From Streptomyces flavochromogenes (GTDB lineage Bacteria; Actinomycetota; Actinomycetes; Streptomycetales; Streptomycetaceae), in the NCBI RefSeq assembly GCF_000717595.1, contig NZ_JNZO01000002.1, positions 1 through 64,000 on the forward strand: a stretch of DNA of 64,000 nt, written 5' to 3'. How positions within the stretch are numbered: the first letter of the stretch is position 1; the number at the start of each line of letters is the position of its first letter. The position numbers and the translations under genes are program-made. The notes under the pieces are model-generated. The model had not been told where the DNA came from and ran no database searches. It worked only from the letters and a program-made list of their open reading frames with translations. Of this stretch, positions 40,735 to 49,926 are shown one piece after another.

Positions 40735-41892
40735 ATGAGCACGACGCACACCGCCGGGAACGGCCCGCTCACCGGGGTACGCGTGGTCGAACTCGCCGGC
40801 ATCGGGCCCGGCCCCTTCGCCGCGATGCTCCTCGCCGACCTCGGCGCCGACGTCGTCCGCGTCGACCGCCCCGGCGGTCCCGGCCTGGGCATCGACCCCG
40901 CCCGCGACCTCACCAACCGCAACAAGCGCTCGGCCGTCGTCGACCTCAAGGCGCCGGACGGCCCCGCCACCGTCCTCGACCTCGTCGAACGCGCCGACAT
41001 CCTCATCGAGGGCTACCGGCCCGGCGTCGCCGAACGCCTCGGCGTCGGCCCCGACGCCTGCCTCGCCCGCAATCCGCGCCTCGTCTACGGCCGGATGACC
41101 GGCTGGGGCCAGGAGGGGCCGCTCGCCGCGACCGCCGGACACGACATCGGCTACATCGCGATCACCGGCGCCCTCGGCATGATCGGCCCCGACCCCGACG
41201 GCCCGCCCACCATCCCCGCCAACCTCGTCGGCGACTACGCGGGCGGTTCCCTCTACCTCGTCGTCGGCGTCCTCGCCGCCCTCCAGCACGCCCGCGCGCA
41301 CGGCGAGGGCCAGGTCGTCGACGCGGCGATCGTCGACGGCACCGCCCACCTCACCACCATGATCCACGGCATGCTCGCCGCCGGCGGGTGGCAGGACAGG
41401 CGGGGCGTCAACCTCCTGGACGGAGGCTGCCCCTTCTACGGCGTCTACGAGACCTCCGACGGCGGCCACATGGCGGTCGGCGCCCTGGAGGAGCAGTTCT
41501 ACGCGGAGTTCGTCCGTCTCCTCGGCATCGAGGAGATCGCCCCCGCCCGCCGCGACTTCGGGCGTTGGCCCGAACTGCGCAAGGCCGTCGCCGACCGCTT
41601 CCTGAGCCGTACCCGTGAGGAGTGGACCGCCGTCTTCGACGGCAGCGACGCCTGCGTCGCCCCCGTCCTCTCGATGCGCGAGGCCCCGGCCCACCCCCAC
41701 CTCGCCGCCCGCGGCACCTTCACCGAGCAGGGCGGCATCGCCCAGCCCGCCCCCGCGCCCCGCTTCTCCGCCACCCCCGGCACCCTCCGCAGGGGGCCCG
41801 CCCTGCCCGGCGCCGACACCGCCGAGGTGGCCCGCGACTGGGCCGTACCCGCCCTGGAGCGCCCGGCCAGGACCCAGGAGTCCGAGGCGTGA
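40735..41892 (+). CDS. CaiB/BaiF-type CoA transferase or alpha-methylacyl-CoA racemase
   Basis: 385 residues from ATG 40735. The family III CoA-transferase/racemase start is GVRVVELAGIGPGPFAAMLLADLGADVVRVDRPGG. H136 in AGHDIGYIAITG and D167 in LVGDYAGGSL correspond to the catalytic His and Asp pair of alpha-methylacyl-CoA racemase (H126, D156 in the mycobacterial enzyme). That points to racemase activity, converting 2R to 2S methyl-branched acyl-CoA before beta-oxidation. The downstream dehydrogenase, thiolase and FadB-like genes support this. A degenerate tandem repeat includes the stop codon of this gene. Confidence 0.88.
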   Translation: MSTTHTAGNGPLTGVRVVELAGIGPGPFAAMLLADLGADVVRVDRPGGPGLGIDPARDLTNRNKRSAVVDLKAPDGPATVLDLVERADILIEGYRPGVAERLGVGPDACLARNPRLVYGRMTGWGQEGPLAATAGHDIGYIAITGALGMIGPDPDGPPTIPANLVGDYAGGSLYLVVGVLAALQHARAHGEGQVVDAAIVDGTAHLTTMIHGMLAAGGWQDRRGVNLLDGGCPFYGVYETSDGGHMAVGALEEQFYAEFVRLLGIEEIAPARRDFGRWPELRKAVADRFLSRTREEWTAVFDGSDACVAPVLSMREAPAHPHLAARGTFTEQGGIAQPAPAPRFSATPGTLRRGPALPGADTAEVARDWAVPALERPARTQESEA

Positions 41893-41953
41893 ACCGCCCG
41901 GCCCGGACGACCCGGGAGTCCGACGCGTGAACCGACCGACCCAGACCCAGGAG
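41860..41953 (+). repeat. Degenerate tandem repeat across the CaiB-like stop and the next ribosome binding site
   Basis: Units at 41860-41894 and 41895-41932 share CGCCCGGCC, then CCCAGGAGTCCGAGGCGTGAAC-like ends, and a third partial unit at 41933-41953 ends CCCAGGAG. The TGA lies in the first unit, and the ribosome binding site of the dehydrogenase gene is the CAGGAG of the third. Confidence 0.75.
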
Positions 41954-41961
41954 ACCGCCGT

Positions 41962-43113
41962 ATGAAGCGCCAGCTCTACACCGCCGACCACGAGGCCTTC
42001 CGGGCCACCGTCCGCGCCTTCCTGGAGAAGGAGGTGCTGCCCCACTACGAGCAGTGGGAGAAGGACGGCATCGTCTCCCGCGAGGTGTGGCTCGCCGCCG
42101 GACGGCAGGGCCTCCTGGGCATCGCCGTCGACGAGGAGTACGGCGGCGGCGGCAATCCCGACTTCCGCTACGCGTCCGTCCTCGCCGAGGAGTTCACCCG
42201 GGCCGGCACCCCCGGGCTCGCCATCGGCCTGCACAACGACATCATCGGCCCGTACCTCACCTCGCTCGGCACCGAGGAGCAGAAGCGGCGCTGGCTGCCC
42301 GGCTTCTGCTCCGGCGAGACCGTCACCGCCATCGCCATGACGGAACCCGGCGCGGGCTCCGACCTCCAGGGCATCCGTACGACCGCCGAGGATCGCGGCG
42401 ACCACTGGATCCTCAACGGCTCCAAGACCTTCATCTCCAACGGCATCCTCGCCGACCTCGTGGTCGTCGTCGCCCGGACCACCCCCGAGGGCGGCGCCCA
42501 CGGCCTCTCCCTCCTCGTCGTCGAGCGCGGCGCGGAGGGCTTCGAGCGCGGCCGTAACCTCGACAAGATCGGCCAGAAGTCCCAGGACACCGCCGAACTG
42601 TTCTTCAACGACGTCCGCGTCCCCAAGGAGAACCTGCTCGGCGAGCTCAACGGCGCCTTCGTCCACCTGATGACCAACCTCGCCCAGGAACGGATGGCCA
42701 TCGCCGTCGCCGGCATCGCCGCCGCCGAACACCTCCTGGAGATCACCACCACCTACGTCAAGGAGCGCGAGGCCTTCGGACGTCCGCTCTCCCGGCTCCA
42801 GCACATCCGCTTCGAGATCGCCGAGATGGCCACCGAGTGCGCCGTCACCCGCACGTTCGTCGACCGCTGCATCGAGGAGCACAGCGACCCGGACGGGGCC
42901 GGACTCGACGCCGTCCACGCCTCCATGGCCAAGTGGTGGGCGACCGAACTCCAGAAGCGGGTCGCCGACCGCTGTCTGCAACTGCACGGCGGGTACGGCT
43001 ACATGAGCGAATTCCCGGTCGCGCGCGCCTACACCGACGGCCGGATCCAGACCATCTACGGCGGTACGACCGAGATCATGAAGGAGATCATCGGCCGTTC
43101 CCTCCTCGGCTGA
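41962..43113 (+). CDS. Acyl-CoA dehydrogenase, LCAD-like
   Basis: 383 residues. FAD-binding acyl-CoA dehydrogenase: [22 protein letters not shown] (about 125-150), [24 protein letters not shown], and [25 protein letters not shown]. The C-terminal [25 protein letters not shown] plus [18 protein letters not shown] is the pattern of long-chain (LCAD-type) dehydrogenases. In these the catalytic Glu is not in the YEGT position, which here is YGGT. The reaction is FAD-dependent alpha-beta desaturation of acyl-CoA. The ATG follows CAGGAG. It is the second gene of the operon. Confidence 0.93.
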   Translation: MKRQLYTADHEAFRATVRAFLEKEVLPHYEQWEKDGIVSREVWLAAGRQGLLGIAVDEEYGGGGNPDFRYASVLAEEFTRAGTPGLAIGLHNDIIGPYLTSLGTEEQKRRWLPGFCSGETVTAIAMTEPGAGSDLQGIRTTAEDRGDHWILNGSKTFISNGILADLVVVVARTTPEGGAHGLSLLVVERGAEGFERGRNLDKIGQKSQDTAELFFNDVRVPKENLLGELNGAFVHLMTNLAQERMAIAVAGIAAAEHLLEITTTYVKEREAFGRPLSRLQHIRFEIAEMATECAVTRTFVDRCIEEHSDPDGAGLDAVHASMAKWWATELQKRVADRCLQLHGGYGYMSEFPVARAYTDGRIQTIYGGTTEIMKEIIGRSLLG

Positions 43114-43190
43114 CGGCCCCCTTCCCCGTTCCCCTCCCGGTTCCCCCCCGTTCCACCCACCCTCATCGCCCTCATCGCGAAAGGCTTCCC

Positions 43191-44405
43191 GTGAGCACCG
43201 AAGCGTACGTGTACGACGCGATCCGCACCCCGCGCGGACGCGGCAAGGCCAGCGGCTCCCTGCACGGCACCAAGCCGATCGACCTGGTCGTCGGCCTCAT
43301 CCGGGAGATCCAGACCCGGAACCCCGGCCTCGACCCGGCCACCATCGACGACATCGTCCTCGGCGTCGTCGGCCCCGTCGGCGACCAGGGCTCCGACATC
43401 GCCCGGATCGCCGCCATCGCCGCCGGACTTCCCGACACCGTCGCCGGCGTACAGGAGAACCGCTTCTGTGCCTCCGGTCTCGAAGCGGTCAACATGGCCG
43501 CGATGAAGGTCCGCTCCGGCTGGGAGGACCTCGTCCTCGCCGGCGGCGTCGAGTCCATGTCCCGGGTGCCGATGGCCTCCGACGGCGGCGCCTGGTTCGC
43601 CGACCCGATGACCAACCTGGACACCAACTTCGTCCCGCAGGGCATCGGCGCCGACCTCATCGCCACCATCGAGGGCTTCACCCGCCGCGACGTCGACGAG
43701 TACGCGGCCCTCTCCCAGGAGCGCGCCGCGGCCGCCGTCAAGGACGGCCGCTTCACCCGCTCGATCGTCCCCGTGAAGGACCGCGCGGGACTGACCGTCC
43801 TCGATCACGACGAGTTCCTGCGCCCCGGCACCACCGCCGACTCCCTCGCCCGGCTCAAGCCCTCCTTCGCCGACATCGGCGAGCTCGGCGGCTTCGACGC
43901 CGTCGCCCTGCAGAAGTACCACTGGATCGAGGAGATCGACCACGTCCACCACGCCGGCAACTCCTCCGGCATCGTCGACGGCGCCTCCCTCGTCGCCATC
44001 GGCTCGAAGGAGGCCGGCGAGCGGAACGGCCTGGCCCCGCGCGCGCGGATCGTCTCGGCCGCCGTCTCCGGCTCCGAGCCGACCATCATGCTGACCGGCC
44101 CCGCGCCGGCCGCCCGCAAGGCCCTCGCCAAGGCCGGTCTCACCATCGACGACATCGACCTGATCGAGATCAACGAGGCCTTCGCCGCCGTCGTCCTGCG
44201 GTTCGTCAAGGACATGGGCATCACCCTGGACAAGGTCAACGTCAACGGCGGAGCCATCGCGCTCGGCCACCCGCTCGGCGCCACCGGCGCGATGATCCTC
44301 GGCACCCTCGTCGACGAGCTGGAGCGGCAGGACAAGCGCTACGGCCTGGCCACCCTCTGCGTCGGCGGCGGCATGGGCATCGCCACCGTCGTCGAGCGCG
44401 TCTGA
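43191..44405 (+). CDS. fadA: Acetyl-CoA C-acyltransferase (thiolase, FadA-like)
   Basis: 404 residues from GTG 43191, with GAAAGG upstream. The acylated Cys is Cys93 in [16 protein letters not shown]. The other active-site residues are His in [15 protein letters not shown] and Cys in [11 protein letters not shown]. Starts as [14 protein letters not shown]. It carries out the last step of the beta-oxidation cycle, thiolytic cleavage of 3-ketoacyl-CoA. It forms the FadA partner of the FadB-like protein encoded next, 48 bases downstream. Confidence 0.94.
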   Translation: MSTEAYVYDAIRTPRGRGKASGSLHGTKPIDLVVGLIREIQTRNPGLDPATIDDIVLGVVGPVGDQGSDIARIAAIAAGLPDTVAGVQENRFCASGLEAVNMAAMKVRSGWEDLVLAGGVESMSRVPMASDGGAWFADPMTNLDTNFVPQGIGADLIATIEGFTRRDVDEYAALSQERAAAAVKDGRFTRSIVPVKDRAGLTVLDHDEFLRPGTTADSLARLKPSFADIGELGGFDAVALQKYHWIEEIDHVHHAGNSSGIVDGASLVAIGSKEAGERNGLAPRARIVSAAVSGSEPTIMLTGPAPAARKALAKAGLTIDDIDLIEINEAFAAVVLRFVKDMGITLDKVNVNGGAIALGHPLGATGAMILGTLVDELERQDKRYGLATLCVGGGMGIATVVERV

Positions 44406-44453
44406 CCGTCCCGTCCGAACCCCCTCTTCACGGATCCACGGAGAAGCAGAGAC

Positions 44454-46628
44454 ATGAGCGAGAGCACCACCATCCGCTGGGAGCAGGACGCGACCGGGAT
44501 CGTCACCCTCGTCCTCGACGACCCGAACCAGTCCGCCAACACCATGAACCAGGCCTTCCGGGCCTCGATCGTCGCGATCGCCGACCGCGTCGAGGCCGAG
44601 AAGGACTCCATCCGCGGCATCATCTACACCTCCGCGAAGAAGACCTTCTTCGCCGGCGGCGACCTCAAGGACATGGTCCAGGCGGGCCCCGAGCACGCCC
44701 AGGACATCTTCGACGGCGCCCTCGGGATCAAGAACGCGCTGCGTCGCATCGAGACCCTCGGCAAGCCCGTCGTCGCCGCGATCAACGGCGCCGCGCTCGG
44801 CGGCGGCTACGAGATCGCCCTCGCCTCCCACCACCGCGTCGCCCTCGACGCCCCCGGCTCCAAGATCGGCCTGCCCGAGGTCACCCTCGGCCTGCTGCCG
44901 GGCGGCGGCGGCGTCGCCCGCACCGTCCGCCTCATGGGGATCGCCGACGCCCTGCTGAAGGTGCTGCTCCAGGGCACCCAGTACACGCCCCGGCGCGCCC
45001 TCGACAGCGGCCTCGTCCACGAGGTGGCCGCAACCCCCGAGGAGATGATGGCCAAGGCCATCGCCTTCATCGACGCCCACCCCGAGTCCCGGCAGCCCTG
45101 GGACGTCCCCGGCTACCGGATCCCCGGCGGCACCCCGTCGAACCCGAAGTTCGCCGCCAACCTCCCCGCCTTTCCCGCGAACCTGCGCAAGCAGCTCAAC
45201 GGCGCGCCCTACCCGGCGCCGCGCAACATCCTGGCCGCCGCGGTCGAGGGCTCCCAGGTCGACTTCGAGACGGCACAGGTCATCGAGTCCCGCTACTTCA
45301 CCGAGCTCGTCATCGGGCAGACGGCGAAGAACATGATCCAGGCGTTCTTCTTCGACCTCCAGGCCGTCAACTCCGGAGCAAGCCGCCCGAAGGGCGTCGA
45401 GCCCCGTCCGGTCCGCAAGGTCGCCGTCCTCGGCGCGGGCATGATGGGCGCCGGCATCGCGTACTCCTGCGCCCGCGCCGGCATCCAGGTCGTCCTCAAG
45501 GACGTCTCCGCCGATTCCGCGGCGAAGGGCAAGGCCTACTCCGAGGCGCTCTGCGCCAAGGCGGTCAAGCGCGGCCGTACGACCCGGGAGAAGGCCGACG
45601 CCCTTCTCGCCCGGATCACCCCGACCGCCGAGGTCCGGGACCTGGCGGGCTGCGACGCGGTCATCGAGGCGGTCTTCGAGGACACGGCGCTCAAGCACAA
45701 GGTGTTCCAGGAGATCCAGGCCGTCGTCGAGCCCGACGCGCTGCTCTGCTCCAACACCTCGACCCTGCCGATCTCCGTCCTCGCCGAGGGCGTGGAGCGC
45801 CAGAGCGACTTCATCGGGCTGCACTTCTTCTCGCCCGTCGACAAGATGCCGCTCGTCGAGATCATCAGGGGCGAGCGGACCGGCGACGAGACGCTCGCCC
45901 GCGCCTTCGACCTGGTCCGGCAGATCAACAAGACGCCGATCGTCGTCAACGACTCGCGCGGCTTCTTCACCTCGCGGGTGATCGGCCACTTCATCAACGA
46001 GGGCGTCGCCATGGTCGGCGAGGGCGTCGAGCCCGCCTCGGTCGAGCAGGCCGCCGCGCAGGCCGGCTACCCGGCCAAGGTCCTCTCCCTGATGGACGAG
46101 CTGACCCTGACCCTCCCGCGGAAGATCCGCAACGAGACGAAGCGGGCGATCGAGGAGGCCGGCGGAACCTGGACCAGCCACCCGGGCGAGGCCGTGATCG
46201 ACCGCATGGTCGACGAGTTCGGCCGCCCCGGACGCAGCGGCGGCGCGGGCTTCTACGAGTACGGCGAGGACGGCAGGCGCGGGAAGCTCTGGCCCGGCCT
46301 GCGCGAGCACTTCGCCAAGCCCGGGTACGAGATCCCGTTCCGCGACATGCAGGAGCGGATGCTGTTCTCCGAGGCGCTGGACACCGTCCGGCTCCTGGAG
46401 GAGGGCGTCCTCACCTCGGTCGCCGATGCCAACATCGGCTCCATCATGGGCATCGGCTTCCCCGCCTGGACGGGCGGCGTGCTTCAGTACATCAACGGAT
46501 ACGAGGGTGGTGTCGCGGGCTTCGCCGCCCGGGCCCGCGAGCTGGCCGAGACCTACGGCGAGCGGTTCGCCCCGCCCGCGCTCCTGGTGGAGAAGGCCGA
46601 GCGGGGAGAGGTCTTCACCGACGCGTGA
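44454..46628 (+). CDS. fadB: FadB-like enoyl-CoA hydratase/3-hydroxyacyl-CoA dehydrogenase
   Basis: 724 residues from an ATG with GGAGAAG. The N-terminal crotonase domain has FFAGGDLKDM and VVAAINGAALGGGYEIALASHHRVA, then KIGLPEVTLGLLPGGGGVART. The NAD-binding motif GAGMMGAGIAYSCARAG begins near residue 326. CSNTSTLPISVLAEGVERQ, FIGLHFFSPVDKMPLVEII and NDSRGFFTSRVIGHFINEG complete the 3-hydroxyacyl-CoA dehydrogenase. The C-terminal helical domain ends with WTGGVLQYINGYEGG. It catalyses hydration and oxidation of enoyl-CoA, and ends the operon. Confidence 0.95.
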   Translation: MSESTTIRWEQDATGIVTLVLDDPNQSANTMNQAFRASIVAIADRVEAEKDSIRGIIYTSAKKTFFAGGDLKDMVQAGPEHAQDIFDGALGIKNALRRIETLGKPVVAAINGAALGGGYEIALASHHRVALDAPGSKIGLPEVTLGLLPGGGGVARTVRLMGIADALLKVLLQGTQYTPRRALDSGLVHEVAATPEEMMAKAIAFIDAHPESRQPWDVPGYRIPGGTPSNPKFAANLPAFPANLRKQLNGAPYPAPRNILAAAVEGSQVDFETAQVIESRYFTELVIGQTAKNMIQAFFFDLQAVNSGASRPKGVEPRPVRKVAVLGAGMMGAGIAYSCARAGIQVVLKDVSADSAAKGKAYSEALCAKAVKRGRTTREKADALLARITPTAEVRDLAGCDAVIEAVFEDTALKHKVFQEIQAVVEPDALLCSNTSTLPISVLAEGVERQSDFIGLHFFSPVDKMPLVEIIRGERTGDETLARAFDLVRQINKTPIVVNDSRGFFTSRVIGHFINEGVAMVGEGVEPASVEQAAAQAGYPAKVLSLMDELTLTLPRKIRNETKRAIEEAGGTWTSHPGEAVIDRMVDEFGRPGRSGGAGFYEYGEDGRRGKLWPGLREHFAKPGYEIPFRDMQERMLFSEALDTVRLLEEGVLTSVADANIGSIMGIGFPAWTGGVLQYINGYEGGVAGFAARARELAETYGERFAPPALLVEKAERGEVFTDA

Positions 46629-46636
46629 CGGCCACC

Positions 46637-46661
46637 GGGGGCCGGTGCCCGGCCGGCCCCC
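46637..46661. terminator. Terminator between FadB-like gene and MerR gene
   Basis: GGGGGCCGG, loop TGCCCGG, CCGGCCCCC: perfect 9-base stem filling the 33-base gap of two convergent genes. Confidence 0.7.
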
Positions 46662-47399
46662 TCACCGACGCCTGAACGCCGTCCGCAGCTCCTCGCTCAG
46701 GGAACGCTGGAAGGCCGTGAGGAGGGCCTGGACCACCATCGGCTGCATGTGCGCCGAGAGCGACCTCATCGCGCTCAGGTGGTCCGGGTCCTCCCCGCTC
46801 TCCCGGTACGGGCTCCACACCTCGTCCCGGAAGAGCCGGGAGAGCTCCTGCGCGGCGGCGCGCGCGTGCTCCAGGAGAACGGTGCGGGAAGCGAGGATCG
46901 TCTCGTGCTCGATGGGCACGTCGAGCAGCTCGACGCCGAGCCGCAGCAGGGACCCGTCGAGCCGGAAGGTGTCGTCGTCGGCGGTCCGGTCGAGCACGCC
47001 CATCGCGGCCAGCCGGTCCACGTCCCGCTCGGTCAGCTCCCGCCCGGCCCGCCGCTCCAGCTCGCGCCGGGTGATGGACTCGGCGGACTCCGGCGCCCAG
47101 GAGGCGACCAGGGCCCGGTGGATGGCCAGGTCCTGCGCGCTGAGGTCGGGCGGCAGCTGCTCCAGGTACCGCTCGATGGCGGCCAGCGTCATCCCCTGCC
47201 GTTGGAGCTCCTCGATGAGCGCGAGGCGCGACAGATGGCCCTGCCCGTAGTGCCCGACCCGCCGCGCCCCGATGACGGGCGGCGGAAGAAGCCCGCGGGT
47301 CCCGTAGAACCGCACGGTCCGCACCGTGACGCCGGCCCGTGCGGCCAGCTCGTCGACGGTGTAGCTGGGCCCGCCCTCCTCGTCGCTCCCGACGCCCAT
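46662..47399 (-). CDS. MerR-family transcriptional regulator
   Basis: 245 residues. The DNA-binding domain is SYTVDELAARAGVTVRTVRFYGTRGLLPPP then GHYGQGHLSRLALIEELQRQGMTLAAIERYLEQ, a classical MerR winged helix and coiled coil. The C-terminal 150 residues are an unrecognised helical sensor domain, larger than in metal-sensing MerR proteins, with no Cys, so an organic or lipid ligand is more likely. It converges on the beta-oxidation operon and could regulate it. A palindrome GACAG-TATTG-CTGTC lies 55 bases upstream of its start, over its own -10 region. Confidence 0.9.
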   Translation of the reverse strand: MGVGSDEEGGPSYTVDELAARAGVTVRTVRFYGTRGLLPPPVIGARRVGHYGQGHLSRLALIEELQRQGMTLAAIERYLEQLPPDLSAQDLAIHRALVASWAPESAESITRRELERRAGRELTERDVDRLAAMGVLDRTADDDTFRLDGSLLRLGVELLDVPIEHETILASRTVLLEHARAAAQELSRLFRDEVWSPYRESGEDPDHLSAMRSLSAHMQPMVVQALLTAFQRSLSEELRTAFRRR

Positions 47400-47453
47400 C
47401 CGAGGTGCCTCGCTTCCGATCCACAGCCGAATCCGGCCGCTGAGGCCGACCTG

Positions 47454-47468
47454 GACAGTATTGCTGTC
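47454..47468 (-). promoter_or_regulatory. Possible MerR operator
   Basis: GACAG-TATTG-CTGTC, 55-69 bases before the MerR start; on the minus strand AATACT within it resembles a -10 box, with TTTACA about 20 bases upstream. Operators inside an over-long spacer are typical of MerR promoters. Confidence 0.5.
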
Positions 47469-47639
47469 TCACCAGAGCTGTAAAAGACCATTCACGGTTC
47501 CCGGATGGTCCCGCCGGTGCCGGTTGCAGCGGCGAACGGCGCGTGGCGGTCGTCCACCGGCTCAAGGTCCGCCCCATCGTCGGCCTGGAACGCTTCCGCC
47601 CCGGAGGCGTTGTCGGTGCGGCGCCGTAGCGTGATCGTC

Positions 47640-48122
47640 ATGAACGGGATCACGTACGTCCGGGGGGACGCGACCGCGCCGCAGGCCAAGGGCGTCAAGA
47701 TCGTCGCGCATGTCTGCAACGATCTCGGGGGCTGGGGCAGGGGCTTCGTCCTGGCGGTCTCACGCCGCTGGGACGAGCCGGAGACGGCCTACCGCCGGTG
47801 GCACCGCGAGCGCGCGCACAACGACTTCGGCCTCGGCGCCGCGCAGTTCGTCCAGGTGGAGCCGTACGTCTGGGTGGCCAACCTGGTGGGCCAGCGGGGG
47901 ATGCGCACCGGCCGCAGCACCGGCGTGCCCGTGCGGTACGAGGCGATCGACGCCGCCCTCGGGCGGCTCGCCGACAAGGCGGTCGCCCTGGGGGCCTCCG
48001 TGCACATGCCGCGCATCGGCTGCGGGCTCGCGGGAGGCTCCTGGCAGCGGGTCGAGCCCCTCGTGGGCCGACGGCTCGTGGAGCGGGGGATACCGGTCAC
48101 CGTGTACGACTTCGGCGCGTAA
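47640..48122 (+). CDS. Macro-domain protein, probable ADP-ribose-binding hydrolase
   Basis: 160 residues from ATG 47640. Macro-domain pattern: ITYVRGDATAPQAKGVKIVAHVCNDLGGWGRGFVLAVSRRW, then WVANLVGQRGMRTGRSTGVPVRYEAIDAAL and VHMPRIGCGLAGGSWQRVEPLVGRRL. It is similar to single-domain TARG1/ALC1-like bacterial macro proteins that remove ADP-ribose from protein or nucleotide, or act on ADP-ribose-1''-phosphate. The core Asn and Gly-rich loops are intact. Monocistronic, 94 bases before a membrane-anchored hypothetical gene. Confidence 0.88.
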   Translation: MNGITYVRGDATAPQAKGVKIVAHVCNDLGGWGRGFVLAVSRRWDEPETAYRRWHRERAHNDFGLGAAQFVQVEPYVWVANLVGQRGMRTGRSTGVPVRYEAIDAALGRLADKAVALGASVHMPRIGCGLAGGSWQRVEPLVGRRLVERGIPVTVYDFGA

Positions 48123-48215
48123 CGGGCGGTGGACCGGGCCGTCGTGGGGAATGTCGGTCCCGGCGGCTAGAGTCTGCGCCTGTTCGAACTGGGGGCACGG
48201 GAACAGGGGAGTCAG

Positions 48216-48728
48216 ATGTACACGCAACTCAGGGAGACGGCTGACGAGTTGGCCGGAGTCCTGTGGCGGGAGCACACCGTCTACCGGGAGCGGGGCGGCG
48301 GTGTGGTCATCCGGGGCGATCATGTGCGCCGCTGGATAAGCCTCGGTCCCACCGGGGGCAAGGACCAGGCACTGCTCCGTGCCGGGCGGCTCCTCGACGG
48401 AGGCACCACCGCCCCTGCCCGTACCGAGGTGGTCGTGGACCTGAAGGCCGGCACCGCCGAGCTCGCGGCGGTCTGCCGGCGGATGCTCGCCGAGGTCGCC
48501 GCCGTCGCGGAGCCCGCCCCGGCGCAGGCGAGGCGGGCGGGGCGGACGTCCGAGCCGGGCAAGCCGGGCAAGGAGGGAAAGCCGGGCCGCGCGGCGCGTG
48601 CCGCCCGACCCGGCCGGCCCCGCAGGGAGCGGCACACGAGCCTGGGTTCCTTCGTCGTGCTGCTCTGTGTCGCCGGGGTCCTCGGTGCCTGGCTCTACAG
48701 CCTCTTCGGCGGCGGATACGGGTACTGA
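48216..48728 (+). CDS. Hypothetical protein with C-terminal membrane anchor
   Basis: 170 residues from an ATG with AGGGGAG. The first 100 residues (YTQLRETADELAGVLWREHTV, RWISLGPTGGKDQALLRAGRLLDG, TAELAAVCRRMLAEVAAVA) are a cytoplasmic-looking domain. A collagen-like basic stretch EPGKPGKEGKPGRAARAARP follows, then one C-terminal transmembrane helix LGSFVVLLCVAGVLGAWLYSLF and a Gly/Tyr tail. That makes a tail-anchored protein. I do not recognise the soluble domain. It lies downstream of the macro protein gene and could be transcribed with it. Confidence 0.7.
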   Translation: MYTQLRETADELAGVLWREHTVYRERGGGVVIRGDHVRRWISLGPTGGKDQALLRAGRLLDGGTTAPARTEVVVDLKAGTAELAAVCRRMLAEVAAVAEPAPAQARRAGRTSEPGKPGKEGKPGRAARAARPGRPRRERHTSLGSFVVLLCVAGVLGAWLYSLFGGGYGY

Positions 48729-48763
48729 CACCCGGCGCCCGGCGCCCCTGCCCTCCGGTCGGC

Positions 48764-49768
48764 TCAGAAACCGGTGACAGGGTAGTGGTCGCTGAGGTTG
48801 GTGTACGTGTAGCTCGTGCCCCAGCTGGAGACCGTCCACGGGGCGCTCTTCTCCAGGACCACGTGGTTGGACCAGTTCGCGGGCCGGGCGTTCCCCGAGC
48901 GGTAGAGGACGTAGTCGAGGTCCTCACGAGGGTCGTCCGGGTAGCGCTCGGAGGCGATCGAGTTCAGGTCGGTGTCGAAGGAGTACGGGTGGCCGGTGCG
49001 GGCGTCGGCCCCCGCCAGGCCCGCGTCGGCGAGCATCGTGCCGTACTCGGGCGTGTGCGAGTCGACGTTCATGTCGCCGGCGACGATCACCTGCTCGTTC
49101 GCCGGGATGCTCTTGGCGTCGAGGAAGGCGTCGATCGCCTTGAACTGCCGGCTGCGCATCTGCGCCGCCTCGCCCGCCGAGCAGCCCGGGTCGGTGGACT
49201 GGGCGTGGGTGCCGACGACGTGGACCTTGCTGCCGTTCACGTCGAGCACGGCGTAGGCGAAGCCCTTGTTCGACCACCAGTCGGCACCGCAGGCGTCCTT
49301 GTAGACGTGCTGCTCCTTGCGGATGATCGGCCACTTGCTGAGGATCGTCACCCCGCCGTCCTCGGGGGTGGTCGAGGAGTAGGAGCCGCCGGTGGCGTCC
49401 CAGCCGCTCTTGCTACGGCCCACGATCGGGGTCTGGTGCGGGTACTGGCCGGCGGAGTTCGCCTTGAGGGCGTCCGAGGCGGAGTTGTCGAAGGCCTCCT
49501 GGACGACGACGACGTCCTGGCCCTGGTACCAGGGGGCGGCGGGGATCGCCTTGGCCCGGTGGTCCTGGCCCCAGTTCGGGTAGAGCGTCTTCGAGAAGAG
49601 GAACGCGTTGTACGTGAGCACCTTCAGCCGCGGGGCCTCGGCGGCCGCCCCCGCGGAGGCGGCGGTCGCGCCCGGAGCGGTCGCGGCCAGGGTGGCCGCG
49701 GCGAGGGCCAGGGACAGGGCGGCGCCAGGGGCGCGGCGGAGCGCGGCGAACGACACAGGAACTCCCAT
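48764..49768 (-). CDS. Secreted sphingomyelinase/endonuclease-exonuclease-phosphatase-family enzyme
   Basis: 334 residues from ATG 49768. A Sec signal peptide spans about residues 1-37 (LSLALAAATLAATAPGATAA). The mature part is a DNase I-like EEP fold: LKVLTYNAFLF, VVVVQEAFDNSASDAL (metal Glu), VVGTHAQSTDPGCSAGE, VIVAGDMNVDSHTPEYG (Asp/Asn), DLDYVLYRSGN and LSDHYPVTGF (catalytic Asp-His). Several segments match bacterial sphingomyelinase C. It would hydrolyse phosphodiesters such as sphingomyelin outside the cell with Mg2+. It converges on the membrane-anchored hypothetical gene. Confidence 0.9.
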   Translation of the reverse strand: MGVPVSFAALRRAPGAALSLALAAATLAATAPGATAASAGAAAEAPRLKVLTYNAFLFSKTLYPNWGQDHRAKAIPAAPWYQGQDVVVVQEAFDNSASDALKANSAGQYPHQTPIVGRSKSGWDATGGSYSSTTPEDGGVTILSKWPIIRKEQHVYKDACGADWWSNKGFAYAVLDVNGSKVHVVGTHAQSTDPGCSAGEAAQMRSRQFKAIDAFLDAKSIPANEQVIVAGDMNVDSHTPEYGTMLADAGLAGADARTGHPYSFDTDLNSIASERYPDDPREDLDYVLYRSGNARPANWSNHVVLEKSAPWTVSSWGTSYTYTNLSDHYPVTGF

Positions 49769-49816
49769 GAGGGTGTGGGGGGTTGTGCTGGCGCGGCACA
49801 TACAATCAGTCAGGGT

Positions 49817-49828
49817 TACCTTCCGGTA
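49817..49828 (-). promoter_or_regulatory. Palindrome upstream of the sphingomyelinase gene
   Basis: TACC-TTCC-GGTA (reverse strand TACC-GGAA-GGTA), 49 bases before the start at 49768. A similar TACC-CACT-GGTA lies before the small secreted protein gene at 56797. Confidence 0.35.
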
Positions 49829-49926
49829 GCCTTTGGGTGCCGGGAATCTGGCCCCGTCCGCACGAACGCGACAACTCTCGCCGGGGAGCCCGAATTGTCG
49901 CTTTTTCTAGCAGGTAGAATGCGCGC

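Noticed and set aside
49741..49926. PHO box before the sphingomyelinase gene
   Set aside because: I looked for GTTCACC-type direct repeats at 11-base spacing and found none.
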